Shown: positions 45,312 through 54,170, counted from the stretch's first letter. The stretch is DNA of 64,000 nucleotides from Nocardia tengchongensis (GCF_018362975.1 NZ_CP074371.1:3038001-3102000), one strand, 5' to 3'. Numbers and translations are program-made. The notes: generated by a model not told the origin, from the letters alone.

Positions 45312-46001
45312 TCAGAGAACCGGGTCGCCGTAGGCGGCGGCTATTTCCTGGGAGGTGCCCCAGCGGGAGTAGGTGGGGGATTGGGGCCAGTCGGTGGGCG
45401 AGTCTTGCCATTCCTCCTGGCGGCCGTAGGGGAGCAGGTCGATGAGGGGGAAGGTGTGGGTGAGTTGTTCCACGCCTCGGCCGTTGGTGTGCCAGGTGCG
45501 GTAGACGGTGTTGCCGTCGCGCAAGAAGACGTTGACGCCGAAGCCGCCTGCGGGTGGGGCGTCCATGTCGGTGCCGAAGGGGCTGTTGGCGGTCGAGTAC
45601 CAGGGCATTTTATTGCCCACTCGGCGTTTGTAGGCGAGGGCTTCGTCGATCGGGCCCTGGGTGACGATGACGAAGCGGGCGTCGTAGTTGTCGAGGAAGT
45701 TCAGGCGGGTGAACTGGGCGGTGAAACCGGTGCAGCCGGGGCATTGCCATTCCTTGCCCTCGAACCACATGTGGTTGTAGACGATCAGCTGGGATTTGCC
45801 TTCGAAGATGTCGGCGAGGGCGATCGGGCCCGCTTCGCCCTCGAGGGTGTAGGCGGGGAGTTCGACCATGGGGAGGCGGCGGCGTTGGGCGGCGATGGCG
45901 TCCAGTTCGCGGGTGGCGGCCTTTTCGCGGATGCGCAGGGTTTCGAGTTCTTTGCGCCAGGTGGCGGCGTCGACTATCGGTGGCAACGGGTGGGTGCTCA
46001 C
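45312..46001 (-). CDS. DUF899 (thioredoxin-like) family protein
   Basis: 229 residues: a helical N-terminus (WRKELETLRIREKAATRELD), RRLPMVELPAYTLEG, then a thioredoxin-like region with MWFEGKEWQCPGCTGFTAQF, whose CPGC sits at the redox position. The family is common in actinobacteria, and its function is unknown. GTG 46001 has AGGAGG 7 nt upstream. The gene ends 5 bp from the convergent gntR stop. Confidence 0.85.
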   Translation of the reverse strand: MSTHPLPPIVDAATWRKELETLRIREKAATRELDAIAAQRRRLPMVELPAYTLEGEAGPIALADIFEGKSQLIVYNHMWFEGKEWQCPGCTGFTAQFTRLNFLDNYDARFVIVTQGPIDEALAYKRRVGNKMPWYSTANSPFGTDMDAPPAGGFGVNVFLRDGNTVYRTWHTNGRGVEQLTHTFPLIDLLPYGRQEEWQDSPTDWPQSPTYSRWGTSQEIAAAYGDPVL

Positions 46002-46095
46002 GGGAGGTCCTCCTGACCGGCTCACAGATTGCGTGCTGTAGGCAGAGACGGTGGGGGCTCGCCGAATTCATCGGTGCCGCGCGATCGGGTCCGGA

Positions 46096-46623
46096 TCAGT
46101 TGGCGCGGTTCGCGTAATCGTGGGGGAGCTTGCCCGGCGGCCGGTCGATGACGGTGTCGTCGTCGGGGCTGCGGGTTTCGAGGAACGTGATGTGGCCGGT
46201 GGCGGCGACCAATGTCTGCGGGTACGTGAGGCCGCGGTTGCGGGCCGCGGTGATCTCGGGGGTGTTGTCCTCGTAGCGGCCCAGCGTGAATTCGGGGTAG
46301 TCGAGCATCCACTGCGGGTAACAGATCGTGGTGTGGACGCGGCGTTCCCCGAGCCAAGCGATGACCACGGTGACCGTGCCGGTCGGTTCCACCCAGGCGA
46401 GTTTGAACATGTCGCCGCTGAGTTGCACGATCTTGGCCGGCTGCGCGGTGGACCAGCGGCCGAACATCGGGCCCATCAGGCAGCGGAAGGCGACGGTGTG
46501 CGAATTGCGGACGTAGAGCTCGTACTTCCAGCCGTTCTCGTACGTGTAGATCAGGTGCTGTCCGACGATGCCCGTCAGGTCACCGGCCCACGCCGGTATG
46601 GTGGCGGCTTCTTCGGCGCTCAT
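46096..46623 (-). CDS. padC: Phenolic acid decarboxylase
   Basis: 175 residues: GIVGQHLIYTYENGWKYELY, RNSHTVAFRC, GRWSTAQPAKIVQL, FKLAWVEPTGT and YPQWMLDYPEFT. This is the lipocalin-like fold of PadC, which removes CO2 from hydroxycinnamic acids such as ferulic and p-coumaric acid to give vinyl phenols. The conserved Tyr pair (YTYENGWKYELY) and Glu (WVEPTGT) agree with the family's active site. ATG 46623 has GAGGAG 6 nt upstream. No padR-type regulator lies beside it. Confidence 0.82.
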   Translation of the reverse strand: MSAEEAATIPAWAGDLTGIVGQHLIYTYENGWKYELYVRNSHTVAFRCLMGPMFGRWSTAQPAKIVQLSGDMFKLAWVEPTGTVTVVIAWLGERRVHTTICYPQWMLDYPEFTLGRYEDNTPEITAARNRGLTYPQTLVAATGHITFLETRSPDDDTVIDRPPGKLPHDYANRAN

Positions 46624-46714
46624 CGTGCACTCCTCTCGGCCGACCTGCATCGAGCCCCGGGTGTCCCCGGCCAGCCTATCCGCTGATCACGCCGTTTCGA
46701 GGAAGCCCGGCGGT

Positions 46715-46800
46715 GCGCGTACAGCTCGACGAGCAGGTGTTCAGCTCGGTGCCCGCTCTCGCCGTGCCCGATGACCGGCAGCGACGCGAGCTGTACGCGC
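46715..46800. repeat. 14-bp inverted repeat with 58-nt spacer
   Basis: GCGCGTACAGCTCG (46715-46728) and CGAGCTGTACGCGC (46787-46800) are perfect inverted copies. They lie between padC and the secreted protein gene, in a 206-bp gap with no supported gene. The function is unknown. Confidence 0.6.
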
Positions 46801-46829
46801 TTCTGGAACGGGTAGCGTCCCAATCGAAC

Positions 46830-47447
46830 TCAGCTGTTCTGTACCGCCTCTACCGGGGTGCTCGCCGCGGGCGGGCTGATGAACCCGTCCGCCGCGCCGA
46901 CCGCGGCGCCGACGCCCGCGCCCAGGGCCGCGAACGGGACGGCGACGAAGGCGTAGCCGAGGGCCGCGCCCACCACCGGAACCACCACCAGGCCGATCGG
47001 GGCGAAGGGGAGTCCGGCGACGAGTCCGGACACGACGCCGACCACCGCGCCGGCGGAGGCGATCGGGCTCGCGGCGGTGGCGCCGACGGCCGCGCCGATC
47101 GCCGCATCGCCGATCACCGTCTTGGCGACATGGGTCGCTCGCGGATGGTCGACCCCGGCCGCCTCGAGCGCCTGCGCCAGAACGGCTTCCGCGTTCGCCG
47201 AGGTGGTGTTGATCTGCTGGGTCTGCTCGGCCGTCAGGAAGAACGGCTGCTCGAGCTGGACGGTGCCGATCCGGATGCCCGAATCGGGGATGGCGTCGGC
47301 GGGCTGGACGACCGCCGGCGGCTCCTCCGCGAGAGCGGGCCCCGCACCCAACAGGGTGAGGGACAGCGGAAGGGCGCTGACGACAGCCATTTTGGCTGCA
47401 TGCCGAAATGCCGGACGAACGGGACTTTTAACCTGGGCACTGCCCAT
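46830..47447 (-). CDS. Secreted protein with a glycine-zipper-like C-terminus
   Basis: 205 residues with a signal peptide (hydrophobic core AVVSALPLSLTLLGAGPALA). The mature part starts EEPPAVVQPADAIPDS. The C-terminal half is hydrophobic and Gly/Ala-rich: DAAIGAAVGATAASPIASAG, AVVGVVSGLVAGLP, APIGLVVVPVVGAALGYAF and AALGAGVGAAVGAADG, which resembles glycine-zipper membrane segments. ATG 47447 has GAGG 6 nt upstream and is preferred over 47459. It may be associated with the outer envelope. Similar proteins are frequent in Nocardia; no function is known. Confidence 0.72.
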   Translation of the reverse strand: MGSAQVKSPVRPAFRHAAKMAVVSALPLSLTLLGAGPALAEEPPAVVQPADAIPDSGIRIGTVQLEQPFFLTAEQTQQINTTSANAEAVLAQALEAAGVDHPRATHVAKTVIGDAAIGAAVGATAASPIASAGAVVGVVSGLVAGLPFAPIGLVVVPVVGAALGYAFVAVPFAALGAGVGAAVGAADGFISPPAASTPVEAVQNS

Positions 47448-47529
47448 AGGTGACCTCATTCCGTAGTTTCGATGCCGTTCGCATCTTCATTCGGAACCGG
47501 AGGCCGCACGGATCGTCCGGATCTCGGAA

Positions 47530-47931
47530 CTATCGCCCGCCGTGGCCCATTCGCGGGCCGGGGCCACCCCAGTTGTGGTGGCCGTGATGGCCGTGGTGCA
47601 TGAGCACCAGCATGCCCACGATATAGAGCGCGGCGAACACGACGAGCAGTGCGCCGCCGATCCACAGGGAGAGAATGCCGAGGTAGCGGGCTCGGCCGGA
47701 GGCGTACCGGGCCCCGTCGGCGTCGCCTTCGCTCCACCGCGGGAAGACATCGAGGGCGTGGGTGAACGCGGAGAACGACAGCGGCCAGAAGAACAGCAGG
47801 GAGGCTACGGCCCAGCCGATATTGTTCGGAGGCCGGGTCGCCGTTTTCTGGATGTTTGCGGCCGAGGCGGGCGCAGAGAGTTCGGTGGTCCGGGGCTCGT
47901 CGGGTGTGGCGGCCGGTTCGGGTGCGGTCAT
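47530..47931 (-). CDS. CD225/dispanin-like two-helix membrane protein
   Basis: 133 residues: a Pro/Ala-rich N-terminus, then PNNIGWAVASLLFFWPLSFS (first helix), the linker RWSEGDADGARYASGRARYL, and a second helix (GILSLWIGGALLVVFAALYI). It ends with a His/Gly-rich tail (MHHGHHGHHNWGGPG) that could bind metal. The layout P-x-N-x-x-G/A-W ... D-x-x-G-A-R/x-x-A matches the CD225 fold. ATG 47931 is preceded by AAAGG. No function is known in bacteria. Confidence 0.75.
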   Translation of the reverse strand: MTAPEPAATPDEPRTTELSAPASAANIQKTATRPPNNIGWAVASLLFFWPLSFSAFTHALDVFPRWSEGDADGARYASGRARYLGILSLWIGGALLVVFAALYIVGMLVLMHHGHHGHHNWGGPGPRMGHGGR

Positions 47932-48163
47932 GGCGGAATCCTTTTCGAATTTGCCTGGTCCGCGAGGTTTCGCGAACCCTGTGAGATCGATTACGACACC
48001 GTTGTCTGGTAGGTGGCCGAGAACCGCCGGTGAGGTCTCTGCGTAGCTGGACACGGCTGCGCGGGCGCGGCGGAATATCACCGCTGCGCCGGACCGGCGG
48101 GTACGGTCCTGGATTCGTTGGGCGAATCGGTGTGCGCGGCGAACGAATGAGGATCTGTTGATC

Positions 48164-49303
48164 GTGAATGTTGCCCGGAGAGTGCTGCGGGGGACTGGCG
48201 CTGGTGGCAACCTGTGCGTCCGCCGGTCCGGCGCACGCGGACTCGGCGAATGTGGATGGCCCGCTGGACAGTTGCATCCAGCTGGCGCTGCCGGGCCTGG
48301 TCGGCCCGCCGATGTCGATCTACACCCCGCCGAATCCCGGTGGCAGCCTGGGCCCGCTGGCCGTCGCCGCCGGAGAGGTCCAGGCGCGGCTGCCGCAGCA
48401 TGTCGACCTGCGCGGCGAGCGACAGGGATTCAACGACCAGTGGGCCTATGCGCTCGACGGCGGCAATCTCTATGTCACCGCCGCCGGCGGCGGTGAGCCG
48501 TGGCGGCAGGTGTGGCTGCCCGGCTGTGGGATTTCGACATGTCCGGCGCGGACGAAATCTTCTTCCGCTATTCCTACGACGATCAGCGCGGCAAGCCCTC
48601 GGCGCCGAACCTGAGTATGGACGAGATCGACACGCTCTTCGGCCCGAAGGCGTACGCCGCCAACCAGCTGCCCGCCCCGGACTGGGTGCGGCAGCACAAG
48701 ATTCCGGGTGAGGTCACCTCGGCGGTCAGCATCCATCAGACCGGCGGGGACTCCTCGAATCGGGAGCTGCGCGTCGAGGGTCGCAGCGGCGGCCGGATCG
48801 GGTACTGGCACAAGCCGGTCGATCCGGACGCGAGCTGGAGCTTCGAGGCGACCGATGCGGGCCTGACCGCGGACCTGCTCGACAATCGCCCCGGCGACCA
48901 CTCCGACGAGACCCTGGCCGCGCCGTCCGGGATCGACTACGGGTATGCCGATCCGGCCCAGTGGACCTTGGACACAACCGATTTCGACTACGCGGCCTCG
49001 CCCGCGCCGCTGCGGCTTTGTGCCGGTGGGGCGTGCGTGGACCTGCGCCTGCACCTGGTGGACGGTCTGCGCCTGCTGCGGGCCGCCGACGGCCTCACCG
49101 GTGCGCCCCGGGAATATCTCGCCGCGATCGAGGTCCCGCAGTCCGTGCTCGACGAGCTGCCGGGGCAGCCCCCAGCCCTGGCCGCAGCCATCCAAACCCT
49201 TACCGGCACAGCCAGATTCCGGGAGTTCAAGGCGACCGCGACCCTCGGTGTCCTGACCCTGCAACTGCCGGGCGGCCCGATCGTGCTGCGCCGAACGCGC
49301 TGA
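48164..49303 (+). pseudogene. Secreted protein of unknown function, frame-broken
   Basis: Three pieces are needed: a basic start (GTG 48164, NVARRVLRG), then after a G-run (about 48190-48197) a signal-peptide core LALVATCASAGPAHA with IYTPPNPGGSLGPLAVAAGE, and after a second break near 48510-48530 the frame with LWDFDMSGADEIFFRYSYDD through to 49303. The last piece covers 250 residues and contains PAPDWVRQHKIPG and SWSFEATDAG. No family is recognised. Two breaks in one gene suggest decay or base-call errors. Its stop faces the IclR gene stop across 1 bp. Confidence 0.6.
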
Positions 49304-49304
49304 C

Positions 49305-50069
49305 CTACTGGAGGTCGTCGGACAGCGCCGCGGCGACCTCCGTCAGCAGCGGCGCGGCCCGCTCGACCAGCTCCTCGGTCATGCGTCCCACCGGGCCGGA
49401 GACGGAAATCGCCAGCCGGGCAGGCGCTTTCGGGACAGCCACGGCCACGCATCGCACGCCCAGCTCTTGCTCGCCCTCGTCCATGGCGTACCCGGTGCGC
49501 GCGGCCTGCTCGAGCTGGCGCGCGAATTCCTCGGGTTCGGTGATGGTGGTGTCGGTGTAGCGCGGCATTCCGGTGCGCCGCAACAGTTCCCGGGTGAGTT
49601 CCGGCGGTGACCCGGCGAGGATCGCCTTGCCCACGGCCGTGCAGTGCGGCAGCACCCGCCGGCCCACTTCGGTGAACATTCGCATGGAGTGCCGCGACTG
49701 CACCTGTGCCACATAGACGATCTGATCGCCGTCGAGCATCGCCATGTTCGCGGATTCGCCCAGTTCGTCGACCAGCCGCGCCAGGTGCGGCCGGGCCAGC
49801 ACGGACAGCATCTGGGAGGAGCTCTCGCCCAGCTTGATCAGCTTGGGGCCCAGCACATATTTCCGCGACGGCTCCTGGTGCAGGTAGCCGAGATCCACCA
49901 GGGTGCGGACCAGGCGGTGGATGGTGGGCAGCGGCAGCCCGGAGGCGGTGGCCAGCTGGGAAAGCCCCATCATGCCGCCCTCGTCGGCCATGAGTTCCAG
50001 TAGTCCGAACGCGCGCTCGATGGATTGCACACCCCCGGTGCCGCCCTTGGACTCCCTCGCTGCGGGCAC
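49305..50069 (-). CDS. IclR family regulator of the purine/glyoxylate cluster
   Basis: 254 residues. The winged helix is SIERAFGLLELMADEGGMMG, LSQLATASGLPLPTIHRLVR. The IclR ligand domain has HLARLVDELGESANMAMLDG and PHCTAVGKAILAGSPPEL. AllR, the E. coli repressor of glyoxylate and allantoin genes, belongs to this family. Position next to uraD, uraH, uricase, hyi, gcl and glxK makes an AllR-like role likely, with glyoxylate or an allantoin-pathway compound as possible ligand (inference). GTG is at 50069. It is divergent from the small gene at 50118 over an operator-like element. Confidence 0.85.
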   Translation of the reverse strand: MPAARESKGGTGGVQSIERAFGLLELMADEGGMMGLSQLATASGLPLPTIHRLVRTLVDLGYLHQEPSRKYVLGPKLIKLGESSSQMLSVLARPHLARLVDELGESANMAMLDGDQIVYVAQVQSRHSMRMFTEVGRRVLPHCTAVGKAILAGSPPELTRELLRRTGMPRYTDTTITEPEEFARQLEQAARTGYAMDEGEQELGVRCVAVAVPKAPARLAISVSGPVGRMTEELVERAAPLLTEVAAALSDDLQ

Positions 50070-50086
50070 CCGGTCCTCCTCAGTTT

Positions 50087-50101
50087 TTCCGAATGCCGGA
50101 A
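50087..50101. promoter_or_regulatory. IclR-type operator candidate 1
   Basis: TTCCGAATGCCGGAA has perfect TTCCG/CGGAA arms and lies between the divergent iclR and the gene at 50118. Extended by one base, TTTCC-N7-GGAAT, it matches the layout of the site at 54171-54187. Confidence 0.6.
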
Positions 50102-50117
50102 TAGTAGCCTGGGGCGC

Positions 50118-50357
50118 ATGCGGCTACGCGCGGAGTTCACGACCGAACCGTTCCACGGCGAAGGGGAGGCGCCGCCGCATGCGCTGGCCGCCCTCGAGCT
50201 CGCCGAATCGGCCGGTCTGGAGTGCGATTTCGGTCCGCTCGGCACCTCGGTGGCCGGGTCGGACGAGCGGCTGCTGCCGGTGCTGGGCGAGATCATGGTG
50301 ACCGCCTTCGCGCACGGCGCGACCCGGGTGACCATGCAGGTCGAACAGGATGACTGA
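50118..50357 (+). CDS. Small MTH1187/YkoF-like protein
   Basis: 79 residues: LRAEFTTEPFHGEGEAPPHA, LAALELAESAGLECDFGPLG, TSVAGSDERLLPVLGEIMVT, AFAHGATRVTMQVEQDD. This matches the ferredoxin-like MTH1187/thiamine-binding fold in which a beta-strand carries the motif G/P-L-G-T-S-V. Thiamine binding in relatives would make sense beside gcl, a thiamine-diphosphate enzyme, but this is speculative. It overlaps the next gene by 8 bp and is divergent from iclR. Confidence 0.6.
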   Translation: MRLRAEFTTEPFHGEGEAPPHALAALELAESAGLECDFGPLGTSVAGSDERLLPVLGEIMVTAFAHGATRVTMQVEQDD

Positions 50358-50739
50358 GCGTTCGCCGGTGGATGCTTCCCACCCGGTTCTGGTGACCCTC
50401 GCACCCCTGCTGGAGAAGACCGGCGGGCGGCTGGTGCCCGCGCACGAGGCGACCGCCGAGGATGTCCCGCTGGTGTGGGAGGGGCAGACGCTGGCCTGCG
50501 TGCGCTTCGGTCAGCCGGAGGCCGACACCCTGGGCGGTCTGGAACGGCTGCTGGACGAGGTGGCCGCGGAACTGGGCGGTCCGCTCACCGAGTTGCCGCG
50601 CGTCGACAAGCAGCGTGCCGTGCGATTGCTGGAAGAGCGCGGCGCGTTCACCTTCCGCAAGTCCGCCGAGACGGTGGCGGCGGCGCTGGGCGTCACCCGC
50701 TTCACCGTCTACAACTACCTCAATCGCGAGCGCGCCTGA
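50350..50739 (+). CDS. Helix-turn-helix protein (YheO-like HTH)
   Basis: 129 residues. The N-terminal 80 residues (PVLVTLAPLLEKTGGRLVPA, LVWEGQTLACVRFGQ, GLERLLDEVAAELGGPLTEL) look like a small sensor domain. The C-terminal 45 residues are an HTH: KQRAVRLLEERGAFTFRKSA, ETVAAALGVTRFTVYNYLNR, as in YheO-type proteins. It is coupled to the small gene upstream (8-bp overlap) and stands 138 bp before uraD. It is a second candidate regulator for the purine block. Confidence 0.72.
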   Translation: MTERSPVDASHPVLVTLAPLLEKTGGRLVPAHEATAEDVPLVWEGQTLACVRFGQPEADTLGGLERLLDEVAAELGGPLTELPRVDKQRAVRLLEERGAFTFRKSAETVAAALGVTRFTVYNYLNRERA

Positions 50740-50788
50740 CCGCTCCGCGGCGCTCACTATTGCGCTGACCTGCACCCTCTGTATATTT

Positions 50789-50803
50789 TCAACAAATTGT
50801 TGA
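50789..50803. promoter_or_regulatory. Palindrome upstream of uraD
   Basis: TCAACAAATTGTTGA has perfect 7-bp arms around one A, 75 bp before the uraD start. It differs from the TTTCC-type sites, so it may belong to the YheO-like protein or another regulator. Confidence 0.55.
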
Positions 50804-50877
50804 CGGGCTGTTGTGGCCCGTGCCACTCTTCTCGGGTGGCGGAATCACCCTTCCGCTATCCGAGAGAGGTTGCGCCG

Positions 50878-51369
50878 ATGGTGACGTTGAGCGAATTCAA
50901 TTCGACAGCCGGTGATCGACTCCGGCCGGACCTGCTGACCTGCTGTGACGTGCCCGCCTGGGCCGACGGCCTGCTGGCCGACCGGCCCTACGCCGACATC
51001 GACGGCGTGCTCGCCCGGGCCGACGAACTGGCCGGCGCCCTGACCGGAGCCGATGTGGACCGCGCGCTGGCCGCGCACCCCCGCATCGGCGAGCGGGTCA
51101 GCGGCACCGGGACCGGATCGGCGTGGTCGCGGCAGGAACAGGCCGGGGTCGGGCAGGACGCCGCGGACCGGCTGCTCGACGGCAACCGCGCCTACGAGCA
51201 GCGGTTCGGCCGGGTCTTCCTGATCTGCGCGACCGGCCTCTCCGCCGAGCAGATCCTCACGAACCTGCGCGAGCGCCTCACCAATGACGATGCCGCCGAG
51301 GCGGCCGTGGTGGCCGGAGAATTGCGCAAGATCGCCGTTCTCCGCCTGCGAAAGGTCTTCGAACAATGA
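50878..51369 (+). CDS. uraD: OHCU decarboxylase
   Basis: 163 residues of 2-oxo-4-hydroxy-4-carboxy-5-ureidoimidazoline decarboxylase, which turns OHCU into (S)-allantoin in the third step of urate breakdown. LLTCCDVPAWADGLL, the catalytic His67 in AAHPRIGER, and SRQEQAGVGQDAADRLLDGN with YEQRFGRVFLICATG are all present. ATG 50878 has AGAGAGG at 8 nt. The stop overlaps the uraH start (ATGA). Confidence 0.93.
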   Translation: MVTLSEFNSTAGDRLRPDLLTCCDVPAWADGLLADRPYADIDGVLARADELAGALTGADVDRALAAHPRIGERVSGTGTGSAWSRQEQAGVGQDAADRLLDGNRAYEQRFGRVFLICATGLSAEQILTNLRERLTNDDAAEAAVVAGELRKIAVLRLRKVFEQ

Positions 51370-51701
51370 GCACCGTTACGACGCACATCCTGGACTCCGC
51401 GCTCGGCAAGCCCGCCGCCGGCGTCCCGGTCCGGCTGGAACACCTCGGCCCCGAGACCCGGGTGCTGGCCGAGGGCAAGACCGATGACGACGGCCGCATC
51501 CGCGACCTCGGCCCCGAGGGCCTCGAGGCGGGGCATTACCGGCTCACCTTCGACATCGAGTCCTATTCCGCCGCAACGCGACAGGCCTACTTCTATCCCA
51601 CGGTGTCGATCACGTTCATCGTGGCGGGCGAGCCGGGCGAGCACTACCACGTGCCCCTGCTGATGAGCCCCTTCGCCTATTCCACCTACCGAGGAAGCTG
51701 A
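51366..51701 (+). CDS. uraH: 5-hydroxyisourate hydrolase
   Basis: 111 residues of the transthyretin-related family: N-terminal THILDSALGKPAAGVPVRLE, the catalytic His in TTHILD, RIRDLGPEGL, HYHVPLLMSPFAYSTY and the C-terminal YRGS signature. It opens 5-hydroxyisourate to OHCU. It is coupled to uraD by a 4-bp overlap and to uricase by a 6-nt gap. Confidence 0.95.
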   Translation: MSTVTTHILDSALGKPAAGVPVRLEHLGPETRVLAEGKTDDDGRIRDLGPEGLEAGHYRLTFDIESYSAATRQAYFYPTVSITFIVAGEPGEHYHVPLLMSPFAYSTYRGS

Positions 51702-51707
51702 ACTCAC

Positions 51708-52613
51708 ATGGCAATCAAGCTGGGCCAGAACCAGTACGGCAAGGCCGAGAACCGCGTCGTCCGTGTCTACCGCGACACCCCGCGCCACCAGATCCGCGAC
51801 CTGAACGTCTCCTCGGCGCTGCGCGGCGAGTTCGCCGACGCCCACATCACCGGTGACCAGGGCGACGTGCTGCCCACCGACACCCAGAAGAACACCGCCT
51901 TCTCCTTCGCCAAGGAGAAGGGCGTGCACTCCATCGAGGAGTTCGGCCTCACCCTCGCCGACCACTTCATCTCCCGCGCCCCCACCGCCACCGGCGCGCG
52001 CGTCGAGGTCGAGGAGTACGCCTGGGATCGCATCGAGGTCGACGGCTCCGGCCACGACCATTCGTTCGTGAAGTCGAGCCAGGGTATTCGCACCACCGTG
52101 GTCAACGTCGACGGCGTCGGCCCGGATCGGGTGGCGCACGTGGTATCCGGGGTGCGGGACCTGACCCTGCTCAAGACCACCGGCTCGGAATTCCACGGCT
52201 TCTTCAAGGACAAGTACACCACCCTGCAGCCGACCAACGACCGCATCATGGCGACCTCGCTGGTGGCCAAGTGGCGCTACAACCACACCGACGTCGACTG
52301 GGACAAGACCTACGACGCCATCCTCAAGACCATCCTGCGGCAGTTCGCCGTGGTGCACTCGCTCGCGCTGCAGCAGACCCTGTACTCCATGGGCCGCGCG
52401 GTGCTCGAGCAGTTCACCGAGGTCGCCGAGATCCGTTTCTCCGCACCGAACAAGCACCACTTCCTGGTGGACCTGAGCCCCTTCAACGTGGAGAACCCGG
52501 GCGAGGTCTTCATCGCCGCGGATCGCCCCTACGGCCTCATCGAGGCCACCGTCGAGCGCGACGACGCCCGCGAAGCCGGCAACGCCTGGCTCGCCACCCC
52601 CGGCTTTTGCTGA
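51708..52613 (+). CDS. Urate oxidase (uricase)
   Basis: 301 residues: the tunnelling-fold enzyme that oxidises urate with O2 to 5-hydroxyisourate. Seen are GQNQYGKAENRVVRVYR, GDVLPTDTQKNTAFSFAKEK (the Asp-Thr of the peroxo site), FHGFFKDKYTTLQPTNDRIM and FSAPNKHHFLVDLSPF. The order and spacing match bacterial PucL/Uox C-domains, and the OHCU-decarboxylase domain fused in Bacillus is here a separate gene. Confidence 0.95.
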   Translation: MAIKLGQNQYGKAENRVVRVYRDTPRHQIRDLNVSSALRGEFADAHITGDQGDVLPTDTQKNTAFSFAKEKGVHSIEEFGLTLADHFISRAPTATGARVEVEEYAWDRIEVDGSGHDHSFVKSSQGIRTTVVNVDGVGPDRVAHVVSGVRDLTLLKTTGSEFHGFFKDKYTTLQPTNDRIMATSLVAKWRYNHTDVDWDKTYDAILKTILRQFAVVHSLALQQTLYSMGRAVLEQFTEVAEIRFSAPNKHHFLVDLSPFNVENPGEVFIAADRPYGLIEATVERDDAREAGNAWLATPGFC

Positions 52614-52659
52614 CGGGACTCAGCCGGATCCCCCTCTTCCTGAACTAGGAGGTGCGGCG

Positions 52660-54066
52660 ATGGGCGATGACCAGAGCCGCGTGTCAGTGATCGTCACCCG
52701 TCCCGAGGATGCTCGACATTCGGTGGGGCAGTTGGCGATCTACGGAACTCAGCACATCCTGACGATGTACGGCGGTGTGATCGCGCCGCCGCTGATCGTC
52801 GGCGGTGCGGCCGGGCTCTCGGTGTCGGACATGGCCCTGCTGGTGACAGCGGGCCTGTTCCTCTCCGGCCTGGCCACCCTGCTCCAGACCCTCGGCATCG
52901 GGCCGGTCGGCTCCAGATTGCCGATCGTGCAGGGCATTTCGTTCGCCAGCGTCTCGACGATGGTCACCATCGCGAGCGACGGCGGACTCCGGCCGGTCTT
53001 CGGGGCGATCATCGTCGCCGGTCTGATCGGCCTGGCGCTGTCCAGCTTCTTCGCCAAGCTGGTGCGCCTGTTCCCGGCGGTGGTGACCGGGACGATCATC
53101 ACGGTGATCGGACTCTCGTTGCTGCCCACCGCATTCCGGTGGGCGATGGGCAACAATCCGAAGGCCGCCGACTACGGCTCGATGGGCAATATCGGTTTCG
53201 CCGGGCTCACGCTGCTCATCATCCTGGTGATCAGCAGGCTGTTCCAGGGCGCGATCTCGCGGCTGTCGATCCTGCTGGGCCTGGCGGTCGGCACGGTGCT
53301 CGCCGTGTTCACCCACCACGCCGACTTCGGTGCGGTGCGGGACGCGAAAATCATTGCGCTGCCGCCGATCCTGCACTTCGGCGGACCGACCTTCGAGGTC
53401 GGTGCGATCGTGTCGATGACCATCGTGATCCTGGTGATCATGACCGAGACCACCGCCGACATCCTCGCCATCGGTGAGATCGTCGGCACCGAGGTGGATT
53501 CCGCGCGAGTGGCGGCCGGGCTGCGGGCCGACATGCTGTCCACGACCGTCGCGCCGGTGTTCGGCAGCTTCCCGTGCAGCGCTTTCGCGCAGAACGTGGG
53601 GCTGGTGGCGCTGACCGGCATCAAGAGCCGGTTCGTGGTCGCCGCGGGCGGTTTGGTGCTGGTGCTGCTGGGGCTGTTCCCGGTGGTGGGCGCGGTGGTG
53701 GCCGGGATTCCGTATCCGGTGCTGGGCGGTGCGGGCATCGTGCTGTTCGGCTCGGTGGCCGCGAGCGGTATCCGCACGCTGGCGCGGGTGGACTTCACCG
53801 ACAACCTGAACATGGTCATCGTCGCGGTGGCCTTGGGCGTGGGGTTGATTCCGATTGCCGCGCCGACGTTCTGGGACAAGTTCCCGACCTGGCTCGGGGT
53901 GATCATGCACTCCGGGATCAGTGCCACCGCCGTGGTGGCGATCGTGTTGAACCTGGTGTTCAACGAGATCGCCAGTGGAAACCGGGCGGGCGCTTCGGTG
54001 TTCGCCGCCGCCGAGGACCTGAAGGACGATCTGGGCGAACGCCTGGACGACGACATCCGCGACTGA
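52660..54066 (+). CDS. Nucleobase:cation symporter-2 permease (urate/xanthine type)
   Basis: 468 residues with about 14 membrane segments: GTQHILTMYGGVIAPPLIVG, PIVQGISFASVSTMVTIASD, LPTAFRWAMGNN and the NCS2 signature region (MTETTADILAIGEIVGTEVD, then SSFP-like GSFPCSAFAQNVGLVALTGI). It would take up urate or xanthine with protons. It follows uricase by 46 nt in the same direction. Urate versus xanthine specificity cannot be told by eye. Confidence 0.9.
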   Translation: MGDDQSRVSVIVTRPEDARHSVGQLAIYGTQHILTMYGGVIAPPLIVGGAAGLSVSDMALLVTAGLFLSGLATLLQTLGIGPVGSRLPIVQGISFASVSTMVTIASDGGLRPVFGAIIVAGLIGLALSSFFAKLVRLFPAVVTGTIITVIGLSLLPTAFRWAMGNNPKAADYGSMGNIGFAGLTLLIILVISRLFQGAISRLSILLGLAVGTVLAVFTHHADFGAVRDAKIIALPPILHFGGPTFEVGAIVSMTIVILVIMTETTADILAIGEIVGTEVDSARVAAGLRADMLSTTVAPVFGSFPCSAFAQNVGLVALTGIKSRFVVAAGGLVLVLLGLFPVVGAVVAGIPYPVLGGAGIVLFGSVAASGIRTLARVDFTDNLNMVIVAVALGVGLIPIAAPTFWDKFPTWLGVIMHSGISATAVVAIVLNLVFNEIASGNRAGASVFAAAEDLKDDLGERLDDDIRD

Positions 54067-54104
54067 CTCGGCAACTTCGTATATTTCCTGCTCTACCGGC
54101 TGGT

Positions 54105-54143
54105 AGCTCCCGGAACTCTCTTGACGGGCTCGTTCCGGGAGCT
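54105..54143 (+). terminator. Terminator after the permease gene
   Basis: AGCTCCCGGAAC pairs perfectly with GTTCCGGGAGCT over a 15-nt loop, followed by CTAGCATTTTCAT. It separates the urate half of the cluster from the glyoxylate half. Confidence 0.7.
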
Positions 54144-54170
54144 CTAGCATTTTCATATCCCGAAAAAACA

